Assembly: GCA_004297665.1 (NCBI GenBank)
Contig: SCUP01000339.1
Coordinates: forward strand, 1 to 14,000
Length of the DNA stretch: 14,000 bases
Reading direction: 5' to 3'
Source of the DNA: Nitrosarchaeum sp.
GTDB taxonomy: Archaea > Thermoproteota > Nitrososphaeria > Nitrososphaerales > Nitrosopumilaceae
In this document: positions 1-7,802 of the stretch, piece after piece
Position numbering within the stretch: the first letter of the stretch is position 1
How the letters are laid out: each line of letters starts with the position of its first letter
Notes under the pieces: model-generated
Told to the model about the DNA's origin: nothing
Database searches by the model: none
What the model saw: only the letters and a program-made list of their open reading frames with translations
Position numbers and translations under genes: made by a program

Positions 1-1255
1 GAAATTCATTTCCATCCAGCGTGTACGTACAGCAGTTTACTTGATAGTCAGTATCTTTGAGCAAATCCCATACACGGTTATCGGCAAGTGCTTCAGATAC
101 TAGAAATTCCTGTGCAGTATCATTGACACTCTGAGGCCCTTTCCTTAGTTTGATCAAAATTTCCTGTTTTACAGAATCTGTAAAGGCATGCCCCTCTTTG
201 CTTACTGCCCATCCTCGCATTACAAGCTTGCTTTCAGTATCTAGAGAAACGCATGCAACTCTCATTCTGTCATATCTGACAGCAGGAATATTTCCATCTT
301 TACATTGAACATCAACTAATGCAACACCGCTTTTGATTTGCTTTAGTGGAGAATCAATCACTACGTTAAAGATGCCTTCATCTCCACACTCCCATCCTCT
401 AGGATCACATATGTTAGCATCACGATTGAAACATGCTGTTCTATCGCTAGTACAAAATGGAAGTGATTGTTCTACCGTAAATCCTAGTGTCATCTGTGAT
501 CCAACAAGGTCATAAAGTTCAACTGTATAATGACCGGATTTTGATGGAGTAAAAGTCCACGTCAAAGTCTTGTATGGAACACATGGTTCAAGCATATACG
601 AGTTGTTGGTTTCTGTATACAAATAATCAGGTTCATCAATTTTTTTTATCATTATTCCATATGTGGCATTTTTTGCATCTAGTGAATGATTGAATATATC
701 ATAAGTGATAAGAATTTCTTTGCCTGTTGTAAAATTCTCAGTATCGATATTATTTCCCTGACGTATCATTGGCATTGGATCCCTTCCGCCAAAAACCCAG
801 TGCTCCCCTGAAATCTCTTTTTCAAAAATATTACATTTATCCCATTCCGGTTCTACTAATTGTGATTCTGAAAAGATTCCAAAGATTCCAGAGTATTTGT
901 CATATCCCACGGTATCATTGTTAAGAAAAAACAATGCTCTATCATTTACATTAAAAACTTGATTTCCTAGTCGTATGTTGGCAGTATTTTGTCCAGCTGC
1001 AAACAATACATCTGAGTCTTGTTGGTTTTTGAGGAATTTTTCTACTTTAATCTCGTACAGATTATGTGTTGGCGAGAAAGTAGAGTCTACAGAAATCACT
1101 TTTCCCACTGCTATTACCTCACTAAAATCATAAATTTCTTGGGAATGAAAAGGGGGCATGGCATAGACATTTGTAGACAAAATTCCTGCAAATCCAATCC
1201 CAAATCCAAGTATCAATGCTAATGTTTTCCAATGTCGAGATAACCATTTCTTCAT
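1..1255 (-). CDS. Exported SPLKQ-module protein, paralogue of the 3032-4813 gene (3' end outside window)
   Basis: The reading frame is open from the ATG at 1255 to the window edge: 418 codons without a stop, so the C-terminus is missing. Residues 1-32 form a signal peptide (KKW, hydrophobic stretch, likely cut after NVYA). The mature part begins MPPFHSQ and, over its first 60 residues, matches the product of 3032-4813 at 44 positions, so the two are paralogues. That domain may be an NTR/TIMP-like OB-fold, which is only a guess. Unlike its paralogue it carries four cysteines in a short insert (about residues 272-300) just before an SPLKQ module (about 302-350, two Cys, ending MRGW). After the module the two proteins diverge. 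The start overlaps the previous gene's stop (ATGA), and GGAG lies about 9 nt upstream. It is the last gene visible in the operon. Function unknown. Confidence 0.85.
   Translation of the reverse strand, partial: MKKWLSRHWKTLALILGFGIGFAGILSTNVYAMPPFHSQEIYDFSEVIAVGKVISVDSTFSPTHNLYEIKVEKFLKNQQDSDVLFAAGQNTANIRLGNQVFNVNDRALFFLNNDTVGYDKYSGIFGIFSESQLVEPEWDKCNIFEKEISGEHWVFGGRDPMPMIRQGNNIDTENFTTGKEILITYDIFNHSLDAKNATYGIMIKKIDEPDYLYTETNNSYMLEPCVPYKTLTWTFTPSKSGHYTVELYDLVGSQMTLGFTVEQSLPFCTSDRTACFNRDANICDPRGWECGDEGIFNVVIDSPLKQIKSGVALVDVQCKDGNIPAVRYDRMRVACVSLDTESKLVMRGWAVSKEGHAFTDSVKQEILIKLRKGPQSVNDTAQEFLVSEALADNRVWDLLKDTDYQVNCCTYTLDGNEF
1031..1105. repeat. Direct repeat copy A (duplicated gene segment)
   Basis: These 75 bases align without gaps to 4613-4687 with 65 identities. 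They lie inside the conserved N-terminal domains of the two paralogous genes and show that the similarity extends to DNA level. Confidence 0.8.
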
Positions 1256-1791
1256 TTTCTTTTTCTCCAGTAAATCAAACCTATTGCAGACCCAACACCA
1301 ATTATAATTCCAGAAATTATTATCTCCAAATCAAATTCAGGATTTATGCCAATACCGCCAAGTCCTACTTTCTTAGCTGCTAATTGGTATCTTTCATCAT
1401 CAGTGTATGGATCATGAATAGTAGACATTTCATTGATCATAAATTTATCAAAATTTCCATGGTACTCACCTGTGTTTGGTGTCCTTCCTGAGAAAAAATA
1501 ATACTCGTACACATTTCTATTCTGAATTGATTCATCAACCCAGTTTTGCAGATTATCTACTTTGATTGCTTGTTCTAGTTCCGAGCGCTTTTGTTCCATA
1601 AAGACAGTTCCTTTGTATTGATAGTAACCAACCCATCTGTCTACATCTTTTTGTTCATACTTTCCATTTATTATCCCATCAATGCATGGAGCATCTGGCC
1701 AATCGTCATTTTCAATACATACTGCAAAACCTTGTGGGAACAAAAGTGGGAAAATAATCATTCCAATAATTATCAAAAGTCTATTTTTCAT
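1252..1791 (-). CDS. Small exported protein with PEF-type C-terminal membrane anchor
   Basis: The product is 179 residues. It has an N-terminal signal peptide (KNR, then a long hydrophobic run, likely cut near GFA), an acidic/aromatic middle, and a C-terminal tail made of PEF (151-153), a transmembrane stretch (about 157-174) and RKRK at the end. That tripartite tail is the layout of archaeosortase C-terminal sorting signals (PEF-CTERM, and the thaumarchaeal PEFG-CTERM). Here the residue after PEF is Asp, so it is a variant or simply a stop-transfer anchor. Cys24 and Cys36 (around DDWPDAPC) could form a disulfide. The middle (WVGYYQYKG, FMEQKRSELEQAI) feels familiar from thaumarchaeal hypothetical proteins, but I know no function. 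It overlaps both neighbours by ATGA, so it is translationally coupled. Its own Shine-Dalgarno sequence is weak. Confidence 0.85.
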   Translation of the reverse strand: MKNRLLIIIGMIIFPLLFPQGFAVCIENDDWPDAPCIDGIINGKYEQKDVDRWVGYYQYKGTVFMEQKRSELEQAIKVDNLQNWVDESIQNRNVYEYYFFSGRTPNTGEYHGNFDKFMINEMSTIHDPYTDDERYQLAAKKVGLGGIGINPEFDLEIIISGIIIGVGSAIGLIYWRKRK

Positions 1792-3035
1792 TTTTCTAAT
1801 TCCAAGAGACTGTCGATCTCAGTACTATAATGTGGAGAATCTACGGATTCTAAATCATACCAAACGGATGTAGTGATTTTATTGATCGGTCCTAATTTGT
1901 GAACAAAATCATCTGAGAAATACGAGACAAAATATTCATCTGGTTCCAGTTCAATAGGTTCGTATACAGATGTGGGATAAGGACATGTTACATTGCCATC
2001 CTCCTGATGTGAAACAGAACAACCTATGACATCTGCATACATTGGAGTCATTGTTGAATCAGCAGATAGTGTTATAGAACCGGTGATAAGAACTTGGTTT
2101 AGCATTATTTTCTGATTACTGACATTGGTGATTTTTGAAACAACAGTAGGAACTCCAGATAAATTTCCTTGTAATGTAGATATGTTGAGATTATTTTCAT
2201 GGAATGTACCATAATTTTGCTTTGATATGATTTTCATTTCGGTTAATTCAATTCCTAAATTCTCTTCATTGTCTATTACAGTTACCAAAGGGCGAATCGC
2301 CCTGTCTGAAGGAGGCACAAAAAACCATCCATTTGATAAAAACCTCTCAACATGTTCTGGTTTGACACATGCAGGAGATCCAGTACTTGTTTTAATCACC
2401 ACGGTTAGATTTCCTTTGCAAGAAATATCTGCTGAGGCTAATCCTGTTTTGAACTGTTTTAGTGGAGAAAGTAGATATGCAAATGGAGGATCATGTTTTC
2501 CGTTACAGGCATTTTCTCCCATGTATTCTGGATAGTTTACACCGATTATCCTAATCTGCGAAGTTTCATTTGAGAACGGTATTATCAGGACTCTTAGTTT
2601 TTCAGCTGCAATATCGGAGTACTGTGTCTCCTTTGAGTCTAACAATACAAAGAAATTGTCATCTTTGTGATCGCCCATCTTGGAATCAATAAGGTATCGT
2701 GGAAGTGCCAATGTGATCCAACTTTGTTTTGTAGTGGATGTGATATTCAAGACTAGTTCTGCGTTGTTGCAGTCGATACTAGTTTTGGAAATTGTTCCAT
2801 TTGAAATAATGTATGGCACATCATAACGATACTTATCTGCAATTACAGAATATTTTTCAAACTCTGGATTGGAATAGTAAAAATCAGCATATGAAGGAGG
2901 AAAAACCTCTTTTCCAGTTTCAGCATCATACGTTGTGTTTGGTGGAACTTTATCTCCCAAGTATTGTGCATTGGCAGGTAAGACTATAGTTCCAATCATA
3001 GTAATTCCAATAATTATCAAAAATCTAGTATTCAT
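1788..3035 (-). CDS. Exported SPLKQ-module protein of unknown function
   Basis: The product is 415 residues from the ATG at 3035. A GTG at 3050 would add five residues, but the ATG has AGGAG five bases upstream and makes the same 4-bp ATGA overlap as the other junctions of this operon, so I prefer it. Residues 1-23 are a signal peptide (NTRF, hydrophobic core, ANA then Q). Residues 190-237 are the SPLKQ module (SPLKQFKTG, CK at 205-206, SPACVKP, LSNGW). The rest looks like extracellular beta-rich sequence, with an extra Cys pair near 338 and 350. Nine N-X-S/T sequons (e.g. NTT, NGT, NIT, NLS, NVS, NVT) would suit a glycosylated surface protein, though A/T-rich coding also favours them. No transmembrane anchor is seen at the C-terminus. 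I do not recognise a function. Confidence 0.85.
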   Translation of the reverse strand: MNTRFLIIIGITMIGTIVLPANAQYLGDKVPPNTTYDAETGKEVFPPSYADFYYSNPEFEKYSVIADKYRYDVPYIISNGTISKTSIDCNNAELVLNITSTTKQSWITLALPRYLIDSKMGDHKDDNFFVLLDSKETQYSDIAAEKLRVLIIPFSNETSQIRIIGVNYPEYMGENACNGKHDPPFAYLLSPLKQFKTGLASADISCKGNLTVVIKTSTGSPACVKPEHVERFLSNGWFFVPPSDRAIRPLVTVIDNEENLGIELTEMKIISKQNYGTFHENNLNISTLQGNLSGVPTVVSKITNVSNQKIMLNQVLITGSITLSADSTMTPMYADVIGCSVSHQEDGNVTCPYPTSVYEPIELEPDEYFVSYFSDDFVHKLGPINKITTSVWYDLESVDSPHYSTEIDSLLELEK

Positions 3036-4813
3036 CTTCTCTCCTGCCACTTTGCGTCATCAGATATTGCACATAGTAATGGCAGTTCTTTATCTATTCC
3101 ATAATTTATTACCGTATCGTTAATTATTCCACCACTGAAAAAACCATAGGTGTTCTTGCCCCATATCTGTCCGCAGTATCCTATGGCAGAATCAGTATAA
3201 TTGATGTTTAGTTTGCCAATTAAAAATTTAGGAGTCCTGTTGATATTTTCCTCAGATAGATAATCTATCAAAATGTCTGAATATTTTTGTTCTTCCTGCA
3301 GAGTAAAATAGGTCAGATTTGTAGTTGGTGCCACCAGTTCCACATATGCATCACAAAAACAAGAAGACATATTGACTTGGCATGGTTGTGGATTTTCTTG
3401 AAATACAGTCATACGGGATGGATTTGAAAGAGAATCTACTGCAAACCAATGCAGTTTGTCTGAATCATCTACTGCTATGCCACACACAGGATCTCCCCCA
3501 ATACTGGTAGCACTTTTAACAACCAAGTCTTTGGGAGTATTCATCTGATTTTCTGTTAATAGTTTTTCAAAATGCAAGGACAGTCGAAATTGATAGATGG
3601 CATCCACACACTCATCAAATTTCTCTTGTGTTATTCCGTTTGGTAATCCAATAGCATTAATCATGTATGTGCCATTAAATTCTTCATCAAGTAAAGTTGA
3701 ATGTTTGGCGAGATGTTCAAGTATTGGTTTGTCACATCCTATGCTGGATAATTCCTTTTGGTCATACCAATAATTACGAGAAATAAGGGATTGTTTTGGT
3801 TCAACTGGTAGTACATGCGGTATGCCGATAACTATTTCATCTGATGTAATCTCTCCTCCCAGTGCACCATTGTATTCAGGAATGTAACCTCTCAAAGTAA
3901 GGCTCTTCATACTAGTTCCTTTGATGCAAATTGGTTTTCCGTTATTCTTTTTGATAACAGGTTCCAGACCTATCTTACAAACAACATCTTTTGGTTCTAT
4001 TCCAGACTTTAGTTGTTTTAACGGTGATTCTATGACTGTTGAACCATTATCAACCACTGTAAAGCCTAGACCATAATTTCCTGAACGTGAATCTTTTATC
4101 TCAAAATTATAAAATCCTGTCATACTTGGAGTGAATTCCCAATCTATTGTCTTGTAAATAGTACATGGTTCAAGGATTATGTGTTGATTTAATATTGCCC
4201 TGACTTCAAATGCTGTTCCATTAGAAACCAAAATTGTACTATCAAGATCAAATTCTTGTGCGGAATCTGAAAGATTAGAAACGTCATAGGTTATTGTAAC
4301 CAGCTCATCTTTTTTGAAATTCTCAATGTCTCTATTGGCTCCTTGCTGAATTTTTGGGGCTATTCCTGCTCCGCCAAGAAACCAGTGCTCTCTTGGAATC
4401 TCTTTTTCAAATATATTGCATTTGTCCCATTGAGGTTCTACTAATTTTGAATGTAAGATTCGAAGGATTCCATCATATCTATCATAACCAAGTGTATCAT
4501 TGCTAAGAAAAAACAATACTCTGTCATTTACACTAAAAACTGAATCTCCAGATCGTGGGGAGACAGTCTTTTGTCCAGCTGTAAAGACAATGTTTGAATC
4601 CTGTGAATTTTTGAGGAATTTTTCTGTTTTGATCTCATACAGATTATGCGTTGGAGAAAAAGTAGAGTTGACAGAAATAACTTTTCCAAGTAATATTACA
4701 TCACTGTTATCATAGATTCGTTGGGAATCAATAGGTGGCATTGCATAGATGTCGTTTACAGACAAAATTATTGTCATACAAATCAGAATTAGCATTATTA
4801 CAAAATATTTCAT
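3032..4813 (-). CDS. Exported multidomain SPLKQ-module protein, first gene of the operon
   Basis: The product is 593 residues. A signal peptide spans 1-24 (likely cut after DIYA), and the mature protein starts MPPIDSQ. Residues 25-150 match the paralogue at 1-1255 closely (44 of the first 60 mature residues). The opening pattern (V..LGKV, S..HNLYEIK.EKFLK, VNDRVLFFL) could be an NTR/TIMP-like OB-fold, an unverified guess. About 160-252 reads as a beta-sandwich. Residues 264-309 are the SPLKQ module, ending LRGY. From about 340 a region unique to this gene begins: Cys360, a helical stretch near 395-420, then CGIAV (444-448) and a Cys-rich SSCFC (483-487). There are about eleven N-X-S/T sequons and no C-terminal anchor. 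No Shine-Dalgarno sequence precedes the ATG, so the transcript is probably leaderless or nearly so. Function unknown; extracellular. Confidence 0.85.
   Translation of the reverse strand: MKYFVIMLILICMTIILSVNDIYAMPPIDSQRIYDNSDVILLGKVISVNSTFSPTHNLYEIKTEKFLKNSQDSNIVFTAGQKTVSPRSGDSVFSVNDRVLFFLSNDTLGYDRYDGILRILHSKLVEPQWDKCNIFEKEIPREHWFLGGAGIAPKIQQGANRDIENFKKDELVTITYDVSNLSDSAQEFDLDSTILVSNGTAFEVRAILNQHIILEPCTIYKTIDWEFTPSMTGFYNFEIKDSRSGNYGLGFTVVDNGSTVIESPLKQLKSGIEPKDVVCKIGLEPVIKKNNGKPICIKGTSMKSLTLRGYIPEYNGALGGEITSDEIVIGIPHVLPVEPKQSLISRNYWYDQKELSSIGCDKPILEHLAKHSTLLDEEFNGTYMINAIGLPNGITQEKFDECVDAIYQFRLSLHFEKLLTENQMNTPKDLVVKSATSIGGDPVCGIAVDDSDKLHWFAVDSLSNPSRMTVFQENPQPCQVNMSSCFCDAYVELVAPTTNLTYFTLQEEQKYSDILIDYLSEENINRTPKFLIGKLNINYTDSAIGYCGQIWGKNTYGFFSGGIINDTVINYGIDKELPLLCAISDDAKWQERR
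3041..3045 (-). promoter_or_regulatory. Ribosome binding site deciding the start of the 1788-3035 gene
   Basis: On the minus strand AGGAG lies five bases before the ATG at 3035. It sits inside the alternative longer reading frame that begins with GTG at 3050, which argues against that longer start. Confidence 0.7.
4613..4687. repeat. Direct repeat copy B (duplicated gene segment)
   Basis: Partner of 1031-1105, same orientation, 3582 bases apart. Differences fall partly at third codon positions, suggesting an old duplication kept under protein-level selection. Confidence 0.8.
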
Positions 4814-4839
4814 AATATGATTAAAAGTTGAATAGGAAG

Positions 4840-4848
4840 TTCATAAAG
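4840..4848 (-). promoter_or_regulatory. Candidate TATA box of the four-gene exported-protein operon
   Basis: On the minus strand CTTTATGAA is centred about 31 bases before the ATG at 4813. An archaeal TATA box acts about 26-27 bases upstream of the transcription start, so the leader would be only a few bases, consistent with the lack of a Shine-Dalgarno sequence. No oligo-T terminator is seen between the upstream propeller gene (stop at 4894) and this point, so some read-through is possible. Confidence 0.35.
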
Positions 4849-4893
4849 TGTTCTAAGATTTCATCTTCATATGATAAATGGACTTTAAGATCG

Positions 4894-7227
4894 TCACGGG
4901 ACAAAAGGAATTACGTTTCCTGTCTGCTGAATCTTGACAGAGTTTATCTCATTCATATTACTAATGTCGTTTATCTTCATGCTTCCATCCATTACAGTAT
5001 ACAGGTAGTCATCAATGTAAAATGATCTTGGCTGCATGGATTGACTATTGTAATTATACTGCCACAGATAATGCAGGATTTGTCCTTTTTCTGTAAATCC
5101 ACTGGAACTTACTCTATACACGTAAAACCCATACCAGTTCTTGTTATAGTCCTCGTTGAGTATCTTGCTTTGAGGTTTTAGTGATGCAATGTTTGTCTTG
5201 ATTGGAATTGAGAGTATCCCCTTGCTTTTATCCAAAAGTAATGCCTTGTGGTTATCCATTGCATCTGAATATGTTCCAGAATCGCCAATCAGAATAGTGC
5301 TTGTTTCTTTTGGTTTGTTAAAATTAGATACGTCAAACATTGATATCTTGACTCCCTTTTGTTCCACTCCGCCCCATGAATTTTCTTTTGTATCTCTACC
5401 AATGCCAATAATGTGATCCTCATCATAGGGTTGCAAATAGTTAGAGAATCCAGGAATCTTTAGCTCACCTAGTATTTTTGGATTATTCGATGAGAGGTCA
5501 ATTACAAAAAACGGATCCATCTGTCTGAATGTTACCAAGTATAGTTTATCTCCCATAAATCTTGCAGAATAGACTCTCTCATCAGGAGCAATCTTTTCTA
5601 ATTTACCTGCTATCTTTAGGGAATCATCAAGCACATAGACGTTATTTGACAGAAGGGTTTGGTTTGGGCTGTATGTCTCGCTAGTTGTTGCAATCCTAAA
5701 TGAACCAGAATACTCATCCATTGAGAACTGGTTTAATGGATATCCTGGGACGTCATTGTTTGCCATATAGGTCAGATTGCCATCATCTAGTGCAACTTTG
5801 TGAATTACAGTTTTTCTTGTATCGTTTTGGAATTTAGAATCATACTCTGCAACTGCCTTGCTCATCTTTGAGAAGAGATCCTCTTTTTCTTCTTTTGAGA
5901 GGTTGTTGTATGTGTCTTGTAAAATCTGAGATACCTGTCCCCACTTTTCCCTTGAGTCCAGTGATGAATCATTTTGGATTGATTTTATCTTATCTTGTAT
6001 GTCTTTTGGCAATAAAGGCACAATGACATCAAAGAATCTTGCCTTTTGCATTGTGTCATAGTCTGATGGTGTTGTATTTTTTTGGTATGTGATGTAGAGA
6101 TTTTTCTCTGAGACATGTATAGAATTTGCATATCCCATCATAAATGTCTCGGAATTTACTAGTTCCCCTGAAACATTTACTGCCGTAACAGTGTTAAAGT
6201 TGTAACTTTCTTCTGGATTTGGGAATCTGTACACATCTGGATGAACTATTCCGGTGTCAGACATTATTGCTGGAACTATGAGATTAGAATAATCCACGTT
6301 GCTAGTTGTAATCATGTATACCATATCGCCAACCATTCGCGAATCAGAATAGTTTCCGTCAACTTCATGCTTTGAGATGACTTTGGGATGCTCCTTATCA
6401 GACACATCAAGTATTGATATGATTGTCTTGGAATTGTAAATTGGATGTGGCTTGTAATCAAATTCATTGATTGCCTGGCTCTCCGAAGTCCCATAATACA
6501 TTATCACGAGTTTGTCTCCGTTGAGAAACATGTTTTCAATGTTTTGCTGATTGATATCTAGTGCAAATCTGAGAATCACTTGGGCAGATTCTGGAGGATA
6601 TGCATCAATGATTGATATGGTGTTTTGTGTTCCAATGTAGACGTATTTTCCGTCAGTCTTGAGATAGTCTGGCTCATCTACATTTTTTACTTGTACATTT
6701 GTAGTAGAATAATCTGATCTGCTGTTTAGATTAACATCAGGATCACCTAATTGTACAGGTACTTCCTCACCTGAATTCCACTCGGATCCAAAAGGTGTTG
6801 GAAATACGGATCTATCCAGACTTACAGAGCCACCATGTGTGGGCATTTCAGGTCTAGGCATTTTCATCGATTCTGGTTCCGGAACTGGTGCCATCAACAT
6901 ATCAGAACTATGGACAAACAAATTGAATTGCTGCTGTGTTTTTTGGGATTGCTTAAGAAATTCTGTTATTTCTTTTGCAGATTCAAATTTTACAGGTTCA
7001 TTTGATAAAATAGGTGTTTTTGGAAATACTGTCAAATCAAAAACCTCTCTGCTAAATTGATATGGGAATTTTGATGGGGCTTGCATAGTTTTGATAGTAT
7101 TTTGTTCTTGAACAGAGACTGGAGTATTTTGTTTTACTTGTGGTGTTACTGTAATCGAGTAGTACATGCCCAATCCACCAGTAACAATAATTGCAATCAG
7201 TGCAGAAGATAAGATGATTTTATTCAA
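4894..7227 (-). CDS. Secreted/membrane-anchored beta-propeller domain protein (Beta_propel family)
   Basis: The product is 777 residues. It opens with an uncleaved-looking hydrophobic segment (4-24), so it is probably tethered outside the membrane. Residues 30-170 are a linker rich in Pro and acidic residues. It contains LDRSVFPTPFG (137-147), WNSGEEVP (150-157) and LGDPDVNL (160-167), all echoed in the neighbouring regulator at 7803-8600. From about 172 it follows the Beta_propel family closely: TTNVQVKNVDEPDYLKTDGK (175-194), DGNYSDSRMVGD (290-301), ERVYSARFMGDKLYLVTF (550-567), DPFFVIDL, GELKIPGFSNYLQP (587-600) and GIGRD. A charged helical insert lies at about 391-465. The family is known as secreted propellers of uncertain role, and no catalytic residues are evident. 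The start is TTG, chosen because AGAGG stands eight bases upstream and no in-frame ATG fits. It probably shares a transcript with the gene 43 bases upstream. Confidence 0.92.
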   Translation of the reverse strand: MNKIILSSALIAIIVTGGLGMYYSITVTPQVKQNTPVSVQEQNTIKTMQAPSKFPYQFSREVFDLTVFPKTPILSNEPVKFESAKEITEFLKQSQKTQQQFNLFVHSSDMLMAPVPEPESMKMPRPEMPTHGGSVSLDRSVFPTPFGSEWNSGEEVPVQLGDPDVNLNSRSDYSTTNVQVKNVDEPDYLKTDGKYVYIGTQNTISIIDAYPPESAQVILRFALDINQQNIENMFLNGDKLVIMYYGTSESQAINEFDYKPHPIYNSKTIISILDVSDKEHPKVISKHEVDGNYSDSRMVGDMVYMITTSNVDYSNLIVPAIMSDTGIVHPDVYRFPNPEESYNFNTVTAVNVSGELVNSETFMMGYANSIHVSEKNLYITYQKNTTPSDYDTMQKARFFDVIVPLLPKDIQDKIKSIQNDSSLDSREKWGQVSQILQDTYNNLSKEEKEDLFSKMSKAVAEYDSKFQNDTRKTVIHKVALDDGNLTYMANNDVPGYPLNQFSMDEYSGSFRIATTSETYSPNQTLLSNNVYVLDDSLKIAGKLEKIAPDERVYSARFMGDKLYLVTFRQMDPFFVIDLSSNNPKILGELKIPGFSNYLQPYDEDHIIGIGRDTKENSWGGVEQKGVKISMFDVSNFNKPKETSTILIGDSGTYSDAMDNHKALLLDKSKGILSIPIKTNIASLKPQSKILNEDYNKNWYGFYVYRVSSSGFTEKGQILHYLWQYNYNSQSMQPRSFYIDDYLYTVMDGSMKINDISNMNEINSVKIQQTGNVIPFVP

Positions 7228-7235
7228 ATGTAAAG

Positions 7236-7240
7236 CCTCT
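7236..7240 (-). promoter_or_regulatory. Ribosome binding site supporting the TTG start of the propeller gene
   Basis: Minus-strand AGAGG is eight bases before the TTG at 7227. An out-of-frame 13-codon ATG frame (7261 down to 7220) also crosses this start; it could be a leader peptide or chance. Confidence 0.5.
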
Positions 7241-7270
7241 ATTAGATTTTTTAATATTCATGATTTTATC

Positions 7271-7702
7271 CTATATGTTTTGTTTTGTCACGTCAATAGT
7301 TATTGTTCCAGAAGTTTGCCTTTCTAAAAGAGAATCAACATAATTTGAATCAAGACTTACAACTTTGAATATCTTTACTGTATAATCACCTTCAAATATT
7401 TTAGTTGTCTTGTTATCAGTTACATCCAGTACTCGAAATCTGTACTGATATGTTCCATCATCATTTACTGGAACCTGTGCAAAATGAACTGGCTTGTCAT
7501 CTTTGTATATCTGAATTATCACAGGATAGTCTTTTACTGAACTTGTTATCTTTCCTTCAACAAAACCCCATGGAATGTGATTATCAGAAGGAATCGACAT
7601 TTGTATTGTGTTTTCTTCTAATACTGATGTATCATCTGCAAATGACTGTATTGGTATTATAGAAAATGCAACTAAAAGAAGAATTGTAAAGATTGATTTC
7701 AT
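7271..7702 (-). CDS. Small secreted Ig-like beta-sandwich protein
   Basis: The product is 143 residues. A signal peptide covers 1-22 (KS, hydrophobic core, SFA then DD). The rest resembles a single Ig-like beta-sandwich: FVEGKI (47-52), VIIQIYKDDKPV (61-72), a DDGTY turn (81-85), YRFRV, and GDYTVKIFKV (105-114). The same order of elements occurs in each repeat of the larger protein at 8894-10099. It is first in a likely two-gene unit with the propeller gene, whose start is 43 bases beyond this stop, and diverges from the membrane regulator. It might be a partner of the propeller outside the cell, which is inference from position only. There is no Shine-Dalgarno sequence, and a TATA-like box about 27 bases before the ATG suggests a leaderless transcript. 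Confidence 0.85.
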   Translation of the reverse strand: MKSIFTILLLVAFSIIPIQSFADDTSVLEENTIQMSIPSDNHIPWGFVEGKITSSVKDYPVIIQIYKDDKPVHFAQVPVNDDGTYQYRFRVLDVTDNKTTKIFEGDYTVKIFKVVSLDSNYVDSLLERQTSGTITIDVTKQNI

Positions 7703-7716
7703 TTATGAATCATAAA
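7702..7716. promoter_or_regulatory. Palindrome at the start of the beta-sandwich gene (candidate operator)
   Basis: TTTATGA-A-TCATAAA is a perfect 7-bp inverted repeat around one central base. It abuts the minus-strand start codon and would cover the transcription start if the mRNA is leaderless. It is A/T-rich, so chance is possible. Confidence 0.3.
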
Positions 7717-7720
7717 ACAG

Positions 7721-7732
7721 GTATGCATAAAA
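7721..7732 (-). promoter_or_regulatory. Candidate TATA box of the beta-sandwich/propeller unit
   Basis: The minus strand reads TTTTATGCATAC, with its TTTTAT part centred about 27 bases before the ATG at 7702. This fits a leaderless archaeal promoter. It is flanked by palindromes listed separately. Confidence 0.4.
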
Positions 7733-7768
7733 CCTTTGATTAAAACTAGATTATACCTAAAAATCACA

Positions 7769-7780
7769 AAAGATATCTTT
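7769..7780. promoter_or_regulatory. Palindrome over the expected TATA position of the regulator gene (candidate operator)
   Basis: AAAGATATCTTT is a perfect 12-bp palindrome centred about 28 bases before the ATG at 7803, where a TATA box would sit for a leaderless transcript. Autoregulation by the dimeric ArsR-like product is plausible but unproven. Confidence 0.35.
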
Positions 7781-7802
7781 CACATATGATCAAAACAATA
7801 CC

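Noticed and set aside
1683..1725. Lipobox in the 179-residue protein (FAVC before Cys24)
   Set aside because: Val at the position before Cys does not fit the usual Gly/Ala/Ser, so lipid attachment is not supported.
2227..2535. 102-codon plus-strand frame inside the 1788-3035 gene
   Set aside because: It is antisense to a clear exported-protein gene, shows no protein-like motif, and is best explained as a shadow. The same applies to the other 60-100 codon frames opposite the minus-strand genes.
3036..3050. GTG start at 3050 for the 1788-3035 gene
   Set aside because: It would place the strong AGGAG inside the coding region and give a 19-bp overlap unlike the other ATGA joints of the operon.
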